64,000 bases of DNA from NCBI GenBank assembly GCA_020634815.1, contig JACKBA010000011.1, positions 62,001 through 126,000 on the forward strand. The letters are read 5' to 3'. Below the pieces are notes generated by a model. The model worked only from the letters and a program-made list of their open reading frames with translations, did no database searches and had not been told where the DNA came from. Position 1 is the first letter of the stretch; the number at the start of each line of letters is the position of its first letter. A program made the position numbers and the translations under genes. This document shows positions 1 to 7,940 of the stretch, piece after piece. The DNA comes from Caldilineaceae bacterium (GTDB taxonomy: Bacteria; Chloroflexota; Anaerolineae; Caldilineales; Caldilineaceae).

Positions 1-274
1 AGGGCGGCAGTTTTACCTTCAGCCATTCCCATGTCATATTGCGGCCCGTGACGGGCAGGCGCATGCCATGCCAGAGCAGTCCCACGATGGGCGCGTCGCG
101 CGCCATTTCCAGGCGCACGGGGTTGGCGGCCGTCACGATGCGGGCGTAGAGGCCGGTTGTCGAGCCATCGCTTGCCCCTTCCGGCGCGGTGGGCGTCACG
201 CACGCCACGACGAGCAACGCTGCGCTGAGCAAGACGGCGATGAGCATAGCGGGCGGAAGGCGCATATCTTTCAT
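1..274 (-). CDS. Lipoprotein, N-terminal part only (runs off the left edge)
   Basis: The reading frame is open from an ATG at 274 to the window edge, about 91 codons, so the gene is cut and has no stop here. The product starts MKDMRLPPAM and continues into a hydrophobic stretch ending in the lipobox LVVAC at about residue 25. It should therefore be a lipid-anchored extracytoplasmic protein. A GAGGT ribosome-binding site lies a few bases upstream of the ATG. The mature part (VTPTAPEGASDG, then LYARIVTAANPVRLEM) is too short to assign a family. The start and lipobox are read directly. The function is unknown. Confidence 0.7.
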   Translation of the reverse strand, partial: MKDMRLPPAMLIAVLLSAALLVVACVTPTAPEGASDGSTTGLYARIVTAANPVRLEMARDAPIVGLLWHGMRLPVTGRNMTWEWLKVKLPP

Positions 275-536
275 GGTTGACCTCGCAACTGCGTCATGGA
301 TGGAAAACTGTCACCCCTATTATGGCAGATCTGGCAGCGTCACGGCGCACGTATTCGGCTGAGCCACCGCCTTTCCGCTGGGAAAGTTGCCTCGACCCGC
401 ACGCGACCTGCCAAACTGCCGAGCGATTTCAAGCAAATGTCGCTACATCATGCTCTTATCGATCGCTACAATGAAGGGTAACAATCATGAGTGCCATCAA
501 GCGCATGGCGATCTGGAAATTGAAGGGGGCTGACGG

Positions 537-725
537 ATGAGCAATTCACAGCGCAAATCTTGGCTCAGGCAACTGTGCGGAGTTTTGTTCCTGGGCGCCG
601 CATTGACTATGACACTCGCGCAGGGCGCGCACGCATTGCAACTGGTTACGCCGGCCGGGCTACCGCCCGTCGAAGAGCCGTACTGGGCCTACCACATCTA
701 CATGCCGGCCATCGGCACTCCCTGA
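537..725 (+). CDS. Small secreted protein, unknown function
   Basis: A 62-residue frame has a convincing export signal: the N-terminus is basic (QRKSWLRQ), followed by a hydrophobic core (LCGVLFLGAALTMTL) and a probable AHA cleavage site near residue 33. The mature peptide is only about 30 residues and ends YHIYMPAIGTP, which resembles short C-terminal tails I associate with secreted Chloroflexota proteins. An AAGGGGGC ribosome-binding site precedes the ATG. A 17-codon frame (487-540) ends in an ATGA overlap with this start. Nothing else is seen in the gap from 275 to 536. The gene could be a truncated remnant of a larger secreted protein. Confidence 0.4.
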   Translation: MSNSQRKSWLRQLCGVLFLGAALTMTLAQGAHALQLVTPAGLPPVEEPYWAYHIYMPAIGTP

Positions 726-842
726 CGCTGGCTGCTCTGCGCGCCGTTTGCCATGCAGGAAACGGGCGCATTCTCCGCGATGGCGGTACAATGGCAGTGC
801 TTTCCGACCTGACCGCCCCGCAACGATTGGACACAACCTGCC

Positions 843-1628
843 ATGATGCGCCGCTTCTTCACCCTGTTGCTGATCCCGCTGTTGAGTGCCTGTGCTGCTG
901 GCGTCCCGGCTGCCGCGCCCACGCCAACGCCCATGGTTTTCCAGCCCACGCTCGGCCGCGGCCTTTCCTTCCTGGCGCGCCAGGTTGACGCTGCGCCCGG
1001 CCTGCTGCATGCCTCGCCAACCCAGCCCGATGTCCACTGGCTGGCGCCTGACAATCTGCTGGTCGAGTGGGTGCTGCAAGAGGCCAACGCCGAACGGCTC
1101 TCGGTGACCATCGACACGACGCTGCATGAGTACGGCGTCACGGGCAACGGCCTGCTGGAAGTCCTGCACGGCGCCTCTATCGACTGGCCGCCCGGGTCAC
1201 CTGTACAGGTCGAGGTTGCGCCCACCGCCTGGCTGGAATCTTACACCGGCGATGAGGTGCTTTCTGACTGGGAGAGCGATGCACGGTTGAGTCTCCTGGG
1301 CGCCGTCAATGCTTCCAACCAGGGCGACGCTGCCCAGGCCGCGGCGCGCTATGCCGCGGCGCTAGCGCTTTTTGACGGCACGGGCTTTGCCGGCAGCACT
1401 GCCACTGAACAGTATGCGACCGCTGACCTCGCCGTGGCCTTGCTGGCAGGCGAGCGCCTCGACGAGCCTGTGAACGACGCCATCGTCCGTCGTCTGCTTG
1501 CGCTGCAAACCGACGACGGCGGCTTTGCCGCGCACTACACCGCCGCCGGCCCCGCCGACGGCGCCGACACGGTGACGACGGCGTACGCGTTGCTGGCGCT
1601 CTACGCCTTGCGCCAGCCGATACAGTAG
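843..1628 (+). CDS. Putative lipoprotein with prenyltransferase-like repeat at the C-terminus
   Basis: This 261-residue protein begins with a lipoprotein signal (FFTLLLIPLLSAC, lipobox LSAC near residue 16), followed by an Ala/Pro/Thr linker typical of surface-anchored proteins. The C-terminal 50 residues contain RRLLALQTDDGGFAAHY and TTAYALLALYAL. This QxDDGGF pattern recalls alpha/alpha-toroid repeats (squalene cyclase/prenyltransferase-like), which bind ligands or structure surface proteins. No catalytic motif is recognised. There is no strong ribosome-binding site, and a second ATG follows immediately at 846. The membrane anchor is well supported. The toroid relationship is an inference from one repeat only. 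Confidence 0.6.
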   Translation: MMRRFFTLLLIPLLSACAAGVPAAAPTPTPMVFQPTLGRGLSFLARQVDAAPGLLHASPTQPDVHWLAPDNLLVEWVLQEANAERLSVTIDTTLHEYGVTGNGLLEVLHGASIDWPPGSPVQVEVAPTAWLESYTGDEVLSDWESDARLSLLGAVNASNQGDAAQAAARYAAALALFDGTGFAGSTATEQYATADLAVALLAGERLDEPVNDAIVRRLLALQTDDGGFAAHYTAAGPADGADTVTTAYALLALYALRQPIQ

Positions 1629-1675
1629 CTCGCCGGACCTCTGGCCGTGCAGCCACTTTTGGCGCTCCGGTCATG

Positions 1676-1684
1676 TGATACAAT
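1676..1684 (+). promoter_or_regulatory. Extended -10 promoter for the gene at 1718
   Basis: TG-A-TACAAT forms an extended -10 element 33 bases before the ATG at 1718. No good -35 is seen at 17 bp. The identical string TGTGATACAAT recurs at 51060-51070 in front of the DUF433/DUF5615 pair, which supports its use as a promoter core. Confidence 0.4.
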
Positions 1685-1717
1685 TGCTGGGCGCATCGGT
1701 ACGCGATAGGGGGCGAA

Positions 1718-2098
1718 ATGGTTCAGATCATCCGCGAACAGTCAATCGAATGGCCGCCGAGCGGGGAGTTACACATCGAGGCGCCGGCACTTTCTGTGAA
1801 TATCGGCGTGCAGCCTGAAGTGGCTCGCCGGCGAGCAAATGGCTATCTGGGGAATCACGTTGCTATGACGATGCTCGCTCACAATCCACGCCTTGTCCTG
1901 GCCGAGACTCCGCATTGGCGTTTCGACATCGATCTCCACCTGGCAGGACTTGGGTTCGTCGCCACGCTGGGCACTATCGATGTTGATGCCGTTGCCGGCC
2001 AGGTGATTCCACTTCTTCCTACCCAGATCGCAGCGCTGCGGGAGCGAGCAGATGCACTTATTGCGCGTTTCTCACCAGAGACAGCGGCAGCCATCTGA
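1718..2098 (+). CDS. Hypothetical protein, 126 residues
   Basis: The product has no signal peptide or membrane segment and looks like a small mixed alpha/beta cytosolic protein. It starts MVQIIREQSIEW, contains an alternating hydrophobic strand (FDIDLHLAGLGFVATLGTI) and ends in a helical ALRERADALIARF segment. The GATAGGGGGCGAA just before the ATG gives a usable ribosome-binding site, and an extended -10 promoter lies 33 bases upstream. I do not recognise a family. Coding-like sequence continues past the stop in another frame (2098-2217), so the C-terminus may originally have been longer. The frame and start are reasonably supported, the function is not. Confidence 0.55.
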   Translation: MVQIIREQSIEWPPSGELHIEAPALSVNIGVQPEVARRRANGYLGNHVAMTMLAHNPRLVLAETPHWRFDIDLHLAGLGFVATLGTIDVDAVAGQVIPLLPTQIAALRERADALIARFSPETAAAI

Positions 2099-2217
2099 AG
2101 AATCCTGCTCTTGACGAACCAAACAAGGCAATCCCGTATATCGAGCTTGAGATGGCCTGGATAGAGCAAGACCAACTCTATGCCATCTTGATCGCTGATA
2201 TGCCGCGCAGACCATAA
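2098..2217 (+). other. Possible out-of-frame coding tail or short ORF after the 1718 gene
   Basis: From about 2098 the frame shifted relative to the preceding gene reads without stop as KNPALDEPNKAIPYIELEM and then AWIEQDQLYAILIADMPRRP, ending at TAA 2215-2217. The composition looks like real protein rather than noise. The first in-frame ATG is at 2152 and would give only 21 residues. It may be a frameshifted extension of the upstream gene or a tiny separate gene. Confidence 0.25.
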
Positions 2218-2232
2218 TCCCAAGGAGAGCAC

Positions 2233-3192
2233 ATGTCGACAGCCGATCCACTATTTGGTCCCTACGGCAGCAGCGCGCTGCCCTACATTGATCGCTTTGC
2301 CGCGCACGGCGCCAACGCCTTCTGGTTTCATGGTTTTGATGCCGCGGCCATCGAGGCATGTGAACAGCACGGTGTCGCCGCGTGCGTGGAGTTCAAGACT
2401 TTCCGCGCCGACTTCGATGCCCGGCCAGAGCTGATTCCTATCGGTGTGGATGGCCAACCGATTCGCTACGGCGAGTTGGTGCAGGGCGTCTGCCTATCCC
2501 AGCACGAATTTCTGGCCGAGACCGAAGCCAATCTGCTTGACGGCCTGCGCCGTTTTGCCCCGACCGGCATCTGGCTCGACTACCTGACCTACGCCGGCTG
2601 GTTCGAGACACCCGAGCCGGACTTGCAGGAGAGCTGTTTCTGCCCGGCGTGTATCGCCGACTTCTGCGCGGCGACCGGCATCGACGCCACGACGCCGCAG
2701 CAGATCCTGGCCACCGCGGCCGGCGCCTGGACGCGCCACAAGTGCGAGCGCGTTGCCCGTTTTGCTGCCCACTATGCCGCCCTCATCAAGGCGCATCGCC
2801 CGGAGTGCATCGTCGGCGCGTATATGTGCCCGTGGACGCCGGAGGAGTACGACGGCGCGCTGGCACGCATCTTTGCCCAGGATTACCACCTGTTGGCACC
2901 GAGCATCGACATCTTCACGCCGCTCATCTATGCCACCAAGAGCGGCCGGCCACCGACCTGGGGGCGCGATTTTCTGACGCAGGCGCCGGCCTTCATTCCG
3001 GCAGGAAAGCCTGTGCAGTTGATTCTCGACGCGCTGGATTTCCCGGAGAGCCTGCTGGCCACGGCGGAGGCTCAGCAGCCGGGCTGGGGCGTGCAGCTTT
3101 TCGGCGGCGCGCACGTCTTTGCCGACGCCGAGCGCGCTGCGATCATTGCCCGCGCGGTGGAGCAGATGCGCGGCAAGGGGGATGCGGCGTAG
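2233..3192 (+). CDS. Putative glycoside-hydrolase-like TIM-barrel protein
   Basis: This 319-residue protein lacks a signal peptide. The AAGGAGA ribosome-binding site seven bases before the ATG fixes the start. Sequence features fit a (beta/alpha)8 barrel of the kind found in putative glycosidases. WLDYLTYAGWFE carries an acidic residue after an aromatic strand. FCPACIADF is a Cys pair common in bacterial glycosidase-like proteins of unknown substrate. IVGAYMCPWTPEEYDGAL and DIFTPLIYATKSG look like later barrel strands. The likely substrate is an oligosaccharide or glycoside, but no catalytic pair can be assigned with certainty. It stands alone, and the next gene converges on it after a 7-bp gap. 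Confidence 0.55.
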   Translation: MSTADPLFGPYGSSALPYIDRFAAHGANAFWFHGFDAAAIEACEQHGVAACVEFKTFRADFDARPELIPIGVDGQPIRYGELVQGVCLSQHEFLAETEANLLDGLRRFAPTGIWLDYLTYAGWFETPEPDLQESCFCPACIADFCAATGIDATTPQQILATAAGAWTRHKCERVARFAAHYAALIKAHRPECIVGAYMCPWTPEEYDGALARIFAQDYHLLAPSIDIFTPLIYATKSGRPPTWGRDFLTQAPAFIPAGKPVQLILDALDFPESLLATAEAQQPGWGVQLFGGAHVFADAERAAIIARAVEQMRGKGDAA

Positions 3193-3199
3193 GTGACGG

Positions 3200-4555
3200 C
3201 TAGGCTGGCGGTCCTGGCAGCAGACCGAACGACTGCCGACCCGGGTCCTGGTCGAGCGTGATCATCTGCCCGACGACGTCGCCCGCCAACACGCGCCCCT
3301 GCCTGTCGGTGAGAAGATACGAGACCGACGCCGCGCCGGTGTAGTAGAGCCGCGTCGGCAGCGGCCAGAGCCGGCGCTTGGTCACCACCTGCCCCCCGCT
3401 TTGCACCACCTTCACGTAGAGATAGTGCGTCGCCGTGGAGTGGCAGACGGTCTCGCGAATCGCCGCCGCCATGAGCGGTGAGTGTGCGGCGCCTTCCTTG
3501 ACGGCGGTGATCCCTTCCACGAACTTGTCGAAGGCTTCGACGAGCGCATTCGCCGGGTGGAGTTGCGCCAGGATGGCCGCCAGTTCCTCGGCGTTGGCCG
3601 CGATCCGCTGCTGCAATGCCAGCGCCGTCTTCTCCTGCTCCCCGGCACTCCCGCCCGATCGCGTCACCGAGCGGCGCTCTTCCGCCTGACCGGCATCGCC
3701 TGCTGCCGTCAGTTGGTTCGCCGCCGCGCCGATCGCCTCGCTGTCGGCGCCCAACTGCTTCGCCCGTGCCGCCAGCAACTCGACTTGGCCAGCCAGCACG
3801 TGCCGCTGCTCCATCAGGTCGGCAAAGTTGCTCAGCAGCGGCGAAGCCTGCAGGCAGCTATAGCCGAAGACACGCACGGCAATGGGCGCGCAGCGGCCCG
3901 CCACCGCGCGTTTCAGCGCATCGTCGGAGAGCGCGAGCTTGCGCCCCTTGACCGAGTAGTCGGCGCTGAAGTAGCCGGCGATCGACGCCACACCGGCCAC
4001 AGCCGCGAGCGTTGCCGGCACCGCCCCCGCGATTCCCTGCGCGCCGGCCAGGATCAACGGCAGCAGCGCGGCAAGCGAAGCTGCGCTGCGCGTCGTGCCG
4101 CCTGCGGACTTCGGTGCAGCGGCGGCCTCTGCGGCTGCTGTTGCGGCGCTCTCCAGCGTGTCGCGGTTGCTCGTCTGCTGTGCATCAAAGGCACGCGCAA
4201 AGCGATCGAACTGGGCCTCAATCTGGAGTCGCCAGAACTCCTCATCCACCGGCCCCGGGTCGTCCACGATGAGCAACTCGATGCCGTCAACGAACTTGTC
4301 CTTGTCCTGGTCGCCCTGCACCGTGCTGGAGGAAGGCAGGATGCGCGCCTTGACCGTGCGCGCAACCGTGTCGGCGCACAGGCGCAGGGCATGATAGGCG
4401 GCCCAATCGACCAGTTCGGCGCTGTCCGCATCGGTCTCCAGGGCGCTGGTGGGGGGCGAGGCATTTGCCTCCATTGTCGGCAGTTCCCTGGCCGCCGGCG
4501 CTGCCGGTTGCTGAGTGGCGGGCGCCTGGGAATCGGTCGCAATAGTCTGGGCCAT
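3200..4555 (-). CDS. Large Ala-rich protein of unknown function
   Basis: I place the start at the ATG at 4555 (MAQTIATDSQAP, 451 residues) because a perfect AGGAGG sits seven bases upstream; the frame stays open to 4660 without such a site. The N-terminal 60 residues are a disordered Ala/Pro/Thr tail. Next comes an acidic segment (DKDKFVDGIELLIVDDPGP). At about residues 155-195 there is a long Ala/Leu/Val-rich hydrophobic stretch that could be one or two membrane-inserting helices. Residues 240-340 look coiled-coil-like and rich in Gln, Glu and Ala. The C-terminus is beta-like. No family is recognised. It converges on the glycosidase-like gene and diverges from the ferredoxin-like gene. Confidence 0.65.
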   Translation of the reverse strand: MAQTIATDSQAPATQQPAAPAARELPTMEANASPPTSALETDADSAELVDWAAYHALRLCADTVARTVKARILPSSSTVQGDQDKDKFVDGIELLIVDDPGPVDEEFWRLQIEAQFDRFARAFDAQQTSNRDTLESAATAAAEAAAAPKSAGGTTRSAASLAALLPLILAGAQGIAGAVPATLAAVAGVASIAGYFSADYSVKGRKLALSDDALKRAVAGRCAPIAVRVFGYSCLQASPLLSNFADLMEQRHVLAGQVELLAARAKQLGADSEAIGAAANQLTAAGDAGQAEERRSVTRSGGSAGEQEKTALALQQRIAANAEELAAILAQLHPANALVEAFDKFVEGITAVKEGAAHSPLMAAAIRETVCHSTATHYLYVKVVQSGGQVVTKRRLWPLPTRLYYTGAASVSYLLTDRQGRVLAGDVVGQMITLDQDPGRQSFGLLPGPPA

Positions 4556-4779
4556 GATGTACCTCCTGGGCTGGGTGGGCTGAAGGCTGCCGCGCTGCCG
4601 GGCAGTCATGTGCGATGTGCGATCCTCTCTTGAGTCTAGCCGAACCGCCGCCGATGTCAAGAGGGCGCGCTAGCCGTTTATCCGCCCGACCTGGGACATC
4701 TGACCCTTGCAAACCGGCGGCTGCCGATCTTGAATGAAGGAGTAATCTCCCTTTACTCACCTGCCAGGAGGTCAAGATC

Positions 4780-6075
4780 ATGGCACATCATACGGTACGA
4801 TCGGGGTACGAATCGCTGGTCGACCGGCTCAACCGCCTGCCGCAAGGCGCGCCGCCGTCGGATACGCTGCACGCCATCCTGAAGCTGCTCTTTAGCGAGA
4901 AGGAGGCCGGGCTGGTGGCGCTGCTGCCCATCCGCCCCTTCACGGCAGGCCACGCGGCCAAGGTGTGGAAGATGAAGCAGAGTGAGGCGCAGAAGATCCT
5001 CGACGAACTGGCCGGCCGCGCCATCCTGCTCGACATGACGGGACCGGACGGCGTTACCTCGTATGTGCTGCCGCCGCCCATGGCCGGCTTCTTCGAATTC
5101 TCCATGATGCGCCTGCGCGGCGACGTCGACCAGAAACTGCTGGCCGAGCTCTACTACCAGTACATCAACGTGGAGGAGGACTTCATCACGTCGCTCTTTA
5201 TGAGTGAGACCCGATTGGGCCGCGCTTTCGTCAACGAGGAGGTGCTGCTGCCCGACCAACGCCTGACCGTCCTCGACTACGAGCGCGCCAGCGAAGTCGT
5301 GCGTACGGCCAGCCACCGCGCCGTCGGCATCTGCTACTGCCGCCACAAGATGGAGCATGTAGGCCGCGCCTGCGCTGCGCCCATGGATATCTGCATGACC
5401 TTCAACACCAGCGCCGATGCCCTCGTCCGCCACGAATATGCTCGCGAGATCGATGTGGCGGAAGGGCTGGATCTCTTGCAGCAGGCGCGCGACCGCGGCC
5501 TCGTTCAGTTTGGCGAGAACGTGCAGCGCGGCGTCAACTTCATCTGCAACTGCTGCGGCTGCTGTTGCGAAGCTATGATCGCGGCGCGGCGGCTGGGCTT
5601 TACCAACGCGGTGCAGACGACCAACTACCTGCCCGTCATCGACGAGAGCGTCTGCAACGGGTGCGGCAAGTGCGTCAATGCCTGCCCGGTTGAGGCCATG
5701 ACGCTGGTATCGGCCAACGACCCGCACCACCCTAAGCTGCGCAAGGCGCACCTCAACACCGATCTGTGCCTCGGCTGCGGCGTCTGCGTCAAGAGCTGCA
5801 CGCGCGATGGCCTCAAGCTGGAGGAGCGCGGCGAACGTGTGATCCTGCCCGTGACCTCAGTTCATCGCACAGTGCTCATGGCCATCGAGCAGAACATGCT
5901 GCCGAACCTAATTTTCGACAACCAGGCGCTGGCCAGCCATCGCACCATGGCCGCGATCCTTGGGGGTATCCTGCGCCTGCCGCCGATCCAGCAGGCCATG
6001 GCCAGCAAGCAGGTGCGCAGCCGCTACCTGGTCAAGCTGCTCGACTGGGGCGAGCGCCATTTCCTGGAGAACTGA
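4780..6075 (+). CDS. 4Fe-4S dicluster ferredoxin-domain protein with extra Cys motifs
   Basis: The product has 431 residues and the CAGGAGG ribosome-binding site is ideal. The N-terminal ~110 residues look like a winged-helix domain (WKMKQSEAQKILDELAG). The middle region has a Cys-rich site, CYCRHKMEHVGRAC near residues 186-199, and CNCCGCCC near 260. Two classical bacterial ferredoxin motifs follow: CNGCGKCVNACP (about 292) and CLGCGVCVKSCT (about 329), which should bind two [4Fe-4S] clusters. The likely role is electron transfer or redox sensing in the cytoplasm; the partner is unknown. The order winged helix, Cys cluster, 2[4Fe-4S] recurs in anaerobe and Chloroflexota proteins annotated only as 4Fe-4S binding proteins. 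Confidence 0.8.
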   Translation: MAHHTVRSGYESLVDRLNRLPQGAPPSDTLHAILKLLFSEKEAGLVALLPIRPFTAGHAAKVWKMKQSEAQKILDELAGRAILLDMTGPDGVTSYVLPPPMAGFFEFSMMRLRGDVDQKLLAELYYQYINVEEDFITSLFMSETRLGRAFVNEEVLLPDQRLTVLDYERASEVVRTASHRAVGICYCRHKMEHVGRACAAPMDICMTFNTSADALVRHEYAREIDVAEGLDLLQQARDRGLVQFGENVQRGVNFICNCCGCCCEAMIAARRLGFTNAVQTTNYLPVIDESVCNGCGKCVNACPVEAMTLVSANDPHHPKLRKAHLNTDLCLGCGVCVKSCTRDGLKLEERGERVILPVTSVHRTVLMAIEQNMLPNLIFDNQALASHRTMAAILGGILRLPPIQQAMASKQVRSRYLVKLLDWGERHFLEN

Positions 6076-6099
6076 GCGATCAGAGGAACGGAGAGAAAT

Positions 6100-6681
6100 G
6101 TGAGAGCGGTTGCCGAAGGAGAACTGGTAACGGTGCGGGCATACGCCGAGGCGGACATCGACCCGCTGCTGGCGGCCGTGGCCGTTTCGATCGCTGAGAT
6201 CGCTCGCTACGAGACATGGTGCCACCCCGGCTTCGCGCGTGAAGACGCCGCGTCCTACGTGAACTGGTGGCGGCGTGCCTGGGCTGACGGGCAGGCGTAC
6301 TACTTCGCCGTGGAAGAGCTGGCGACGGGTGACTTCCTGGGCAGTTGCGGTTTGAGCGGGCTGCTGCGCGACCATCGCCGCGCCGGGCTGGGCTACTGGA
6401 TTCGCAGCGACCGCACCGGCCGCGGCTTTGCCACCGACGCGGCGCGCACGGTCATGCACTTCGGTTTCACGGAGCTTGGCCTGAATCGCGTCGAGCTTGA
6501 GTGTGCGGTGGACAACGTCGCCAGCCGGCGCGTGGCGGAGAAGCTGGGCGCTGTGCAGGAAGGCATCCTGCGCAGCAGGCTGATCCTGCCGGCAGGTGCG
6601 ACCGACACGGCCATGTACGCCGCCATCAGGCCGGCCGAGCATGCCGGCCCACGCACACTTGCCTCGGCGAGCGAGGCATAG
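6100..6681 (+). CDS. GNAT-family N-acetyltransferase, RimJ/RimL-like
   Basis: I read a GTG start at 6100 with a GGAGAG ribosome-binding site, giving 193 residues. The product shows the RimJ/RimL layout: an N-terminal TVRAYAEADIDPLL strand-helix, a central GYWIRSDRTGRGFATDA acetyl-CoA pyrophosphate loop (R/Q-x-x-G-x-G/A class), and the diagnostic ELGLNRVELECAVDN followed by ASRRVAEKLGAVQEG. Members acetylate ribosomal-protein N-termini, small amines or antibiotics; the substrate here cannot be told. It follows the ferredoxin-like gene by 24 bases and may be cotranscribed with it. The C-terminal tail (PAEHAGPRTLASASEA) is not conserved in the family. Confidence 0.85.
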   Translation: MRAVAEGELVTVRAYAEADIDPLLAAVAVSIAEIARYETWCHPGFAREDAASYVNWWRRAWADGQAYYFAVEELATGDFLGSCGLSGLLRDHRRAGLGYWIRSDRTGRGFATDAARTVMHFGFTELGLNRVELECAVDNVASRRVAEKLGAVQEGILRSRLILPAGATDTAMYAAIRPAEHAGPRTLASASEA

Positions 6682-6735
6682 TCCTCAGGCTCGATTGCAC
6701 TGGTAACCGCTGGTGGTTGCGCGGCCGGCGCCGGC

Positions 6736-7800
6736 TCAGGCGATCTCCGGCAAGGGCAGCGACGCGTGCACGTCGATCGCCAGGCCATCGCCCGTCCCGT
6801 CATCGACCTGCCGGCGATGGTACGCGGCCGCGCCGATCATGGCGGCGTTGTCGGTGCAGAGCGCCAGCGGCGGGATATAGAGCGGCAGGCCAAGCTCGGC
6901 CAGGCGCGCCGTCGCCGTGGCGCGTAGCGCGCGGTTGGCGCTGACCCCGCCGCAGATGCACACCTGCCGCGCGTCCGTCAGCAGCGCCGCATCGGCGGTC
7001 TTCTCTACCAGAATGTCGGCCACCGCCTGCTCGAAGGAAGCGGCAATGTCGGCCAGCAGCGCCGGATCGCGCAGGTCGCGGTCCTCCTGCTCCAGCCGCT
7101 TTGTCAGGTTGAGCGCCGCGGTCTTGAGCCCCGAGAAGCTGAAGTCGAAGCGGTGATCGGGCGCGTGGCGCAGCGCGCGCGGCAGGTCGAAGGCCGTGGG
7201 GGCGCCGCTGGTCGCTGCCTGCTGGATCGCCGGCCCGCCGGGAAAGCCCAGGTCGAGCAGGCGCGCCACCTTGTCGAAGGCCTCGCCGGCGGCGTCGTCG
7301 AGCGTGCCGCCCAGCCGGCGGTAGCGGCCATGGCCCGCCATCTCGATCAACTCCGTGTGCCCGCCCGAGACGATGAGCACCAGCACCGGGAAGTTGTCCG
7401 TCGGCCGCCCCTCGGATCGCTCCGGCACGTCGAGCCAGTTGGAGTAGATGTGCCCTTCCAGGTGATTGACCGGCAGCAGCGGCAGGCCGGCGGCAAAGGC
7501 CAGCCCCTTGGCCGCGTTGACGCCGACGAGCAGGCTGCCGGCCAGTCCCGGCCCGTGCGTCACGGCGATGGCGTCGAGGTCGCGCACGCTCGCCACGCCC
7601 GCCTCGGCCAGCGCCTGTGCGATAACCGGCTGGATGGCGAGCACGTGCTGGCGGCTGGCCACCTCCGGGAAGACGCCACCAAAGCGCCGGTGCAGCTCAA
7701 TCTGCGTCGCCACCACATTCGACAGGATCGTGCGGCCATCGCCAATAACCGCCGCCGCCGTCTCGTCACAACTCGTTTCGATTGCCAGAATTCTATTCAT
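6736..7800 (-). CDS. tsaD: tRNA N6-adenosine threonylcarbamoyltransferase TsaD
   Basis: TsaD (Gcp/YgjD) transfers the threonylcarbamoyl group from TC-AMP to A37 of ANN-decoding tRNAs, working with TsaB, TsaC and TsaE in the cytoplasm. Diagnostic segments are ILAIETSCDETAAAV at the N-terminus, the metal-binding HLEGH (about residue 115), ILIVSGGHTELI-type glycine loop (VLIVSGGHTEL), and near the C-terminus ICGGVSANRALR and CTDNAAMIGAA. The length of 354 residues is normal. I choose ATG 7800 over TTG 7806 because family members begin right at ILAIETSCDE. A nine-unit GAGGGGC tandem repeat begins 17 bases upstream of the start. The membrane-protein gene lies further upstream on the same strand. 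Confidence 0.97.
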   Translation of the reverse strand: MNRILAIETSCDETAAAVIGDGRTILSNVVATQIELHRRFGGVFPEVASRQHVLAIQPVIAQALAEAGVASVRDLDAIAVTHGPGLAGSLLVGVNAAKGLAFAAGLPLLPVNHLEGHIYSNWLDVPERSEGRPTDNFPVLVLIVSGGHTELIEMAGHGRYRRLGGTLDDAAGEAFDKVARLLDLGFPGGPAIQQAATSGAPTAFDLPRALRHAPDHRFDFSFSGLKTAALNLTKRLEQEDRDLRDPALLADIAASFEQAVADILVEKTADAALLTDARQVCICGGVSANRALRATATARLAELGLPLYIPPLALCTDNAAMIGAAAYHRRQVDDGTGDGLAIDVHASLPLPEIA

Positions 7801-7816
7801 CGTCAACTCTTTTCAG

Positions 7817-7879
7817 GAGGGGCGAGGGGCGAGGGGCGAGGGGCGAGGGGCGAGGGGCGAGGGGCGAGGGGCGAGGGGC
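7817..7879. repeat. Nine perfect tandem copies of the heptamer GAGGGGC
   Basis: The 7-base unit GAGGGGC is repeated nine times without error. It lies between the membrane-protein gene and tsaD, starting 17 bases from the tsaD start codon. The related word CTCGCCCCTCG occurs twice at 46363-46389 in another spacer. Perfect short tandem repeats change copy number easily, so this spacer length may vary between strains. Confidence 0.95.
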
Positions 7880-7898
7880 GGCGATGGATTGTCCACGT

Positions 7899-7933
7899 CT
7901 CCCAATCTCCAATCTCCCAATCTCCAATCTCCT
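7899..7933. repeat. Low-complexity CCCAATCTCCAATCT repeat
   Basis: Two direct copies of the 15-base word CCCAATCTCCAATCT sit just downstream of the stop codon of the membrane-protein gene. The same AATCTCC/GGAGATT word builds the arms of the hairpin at 44022-44146 and occurs again at 47471-47491. Confidence 0.8.
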
Positions 7934-7940
7934 CACCCTG

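Noticed and set aside
7817..7933. Possible CRISPR array
   Set aside because: The repeats are contiguous heptamers without spacers, and no cas genes are present.
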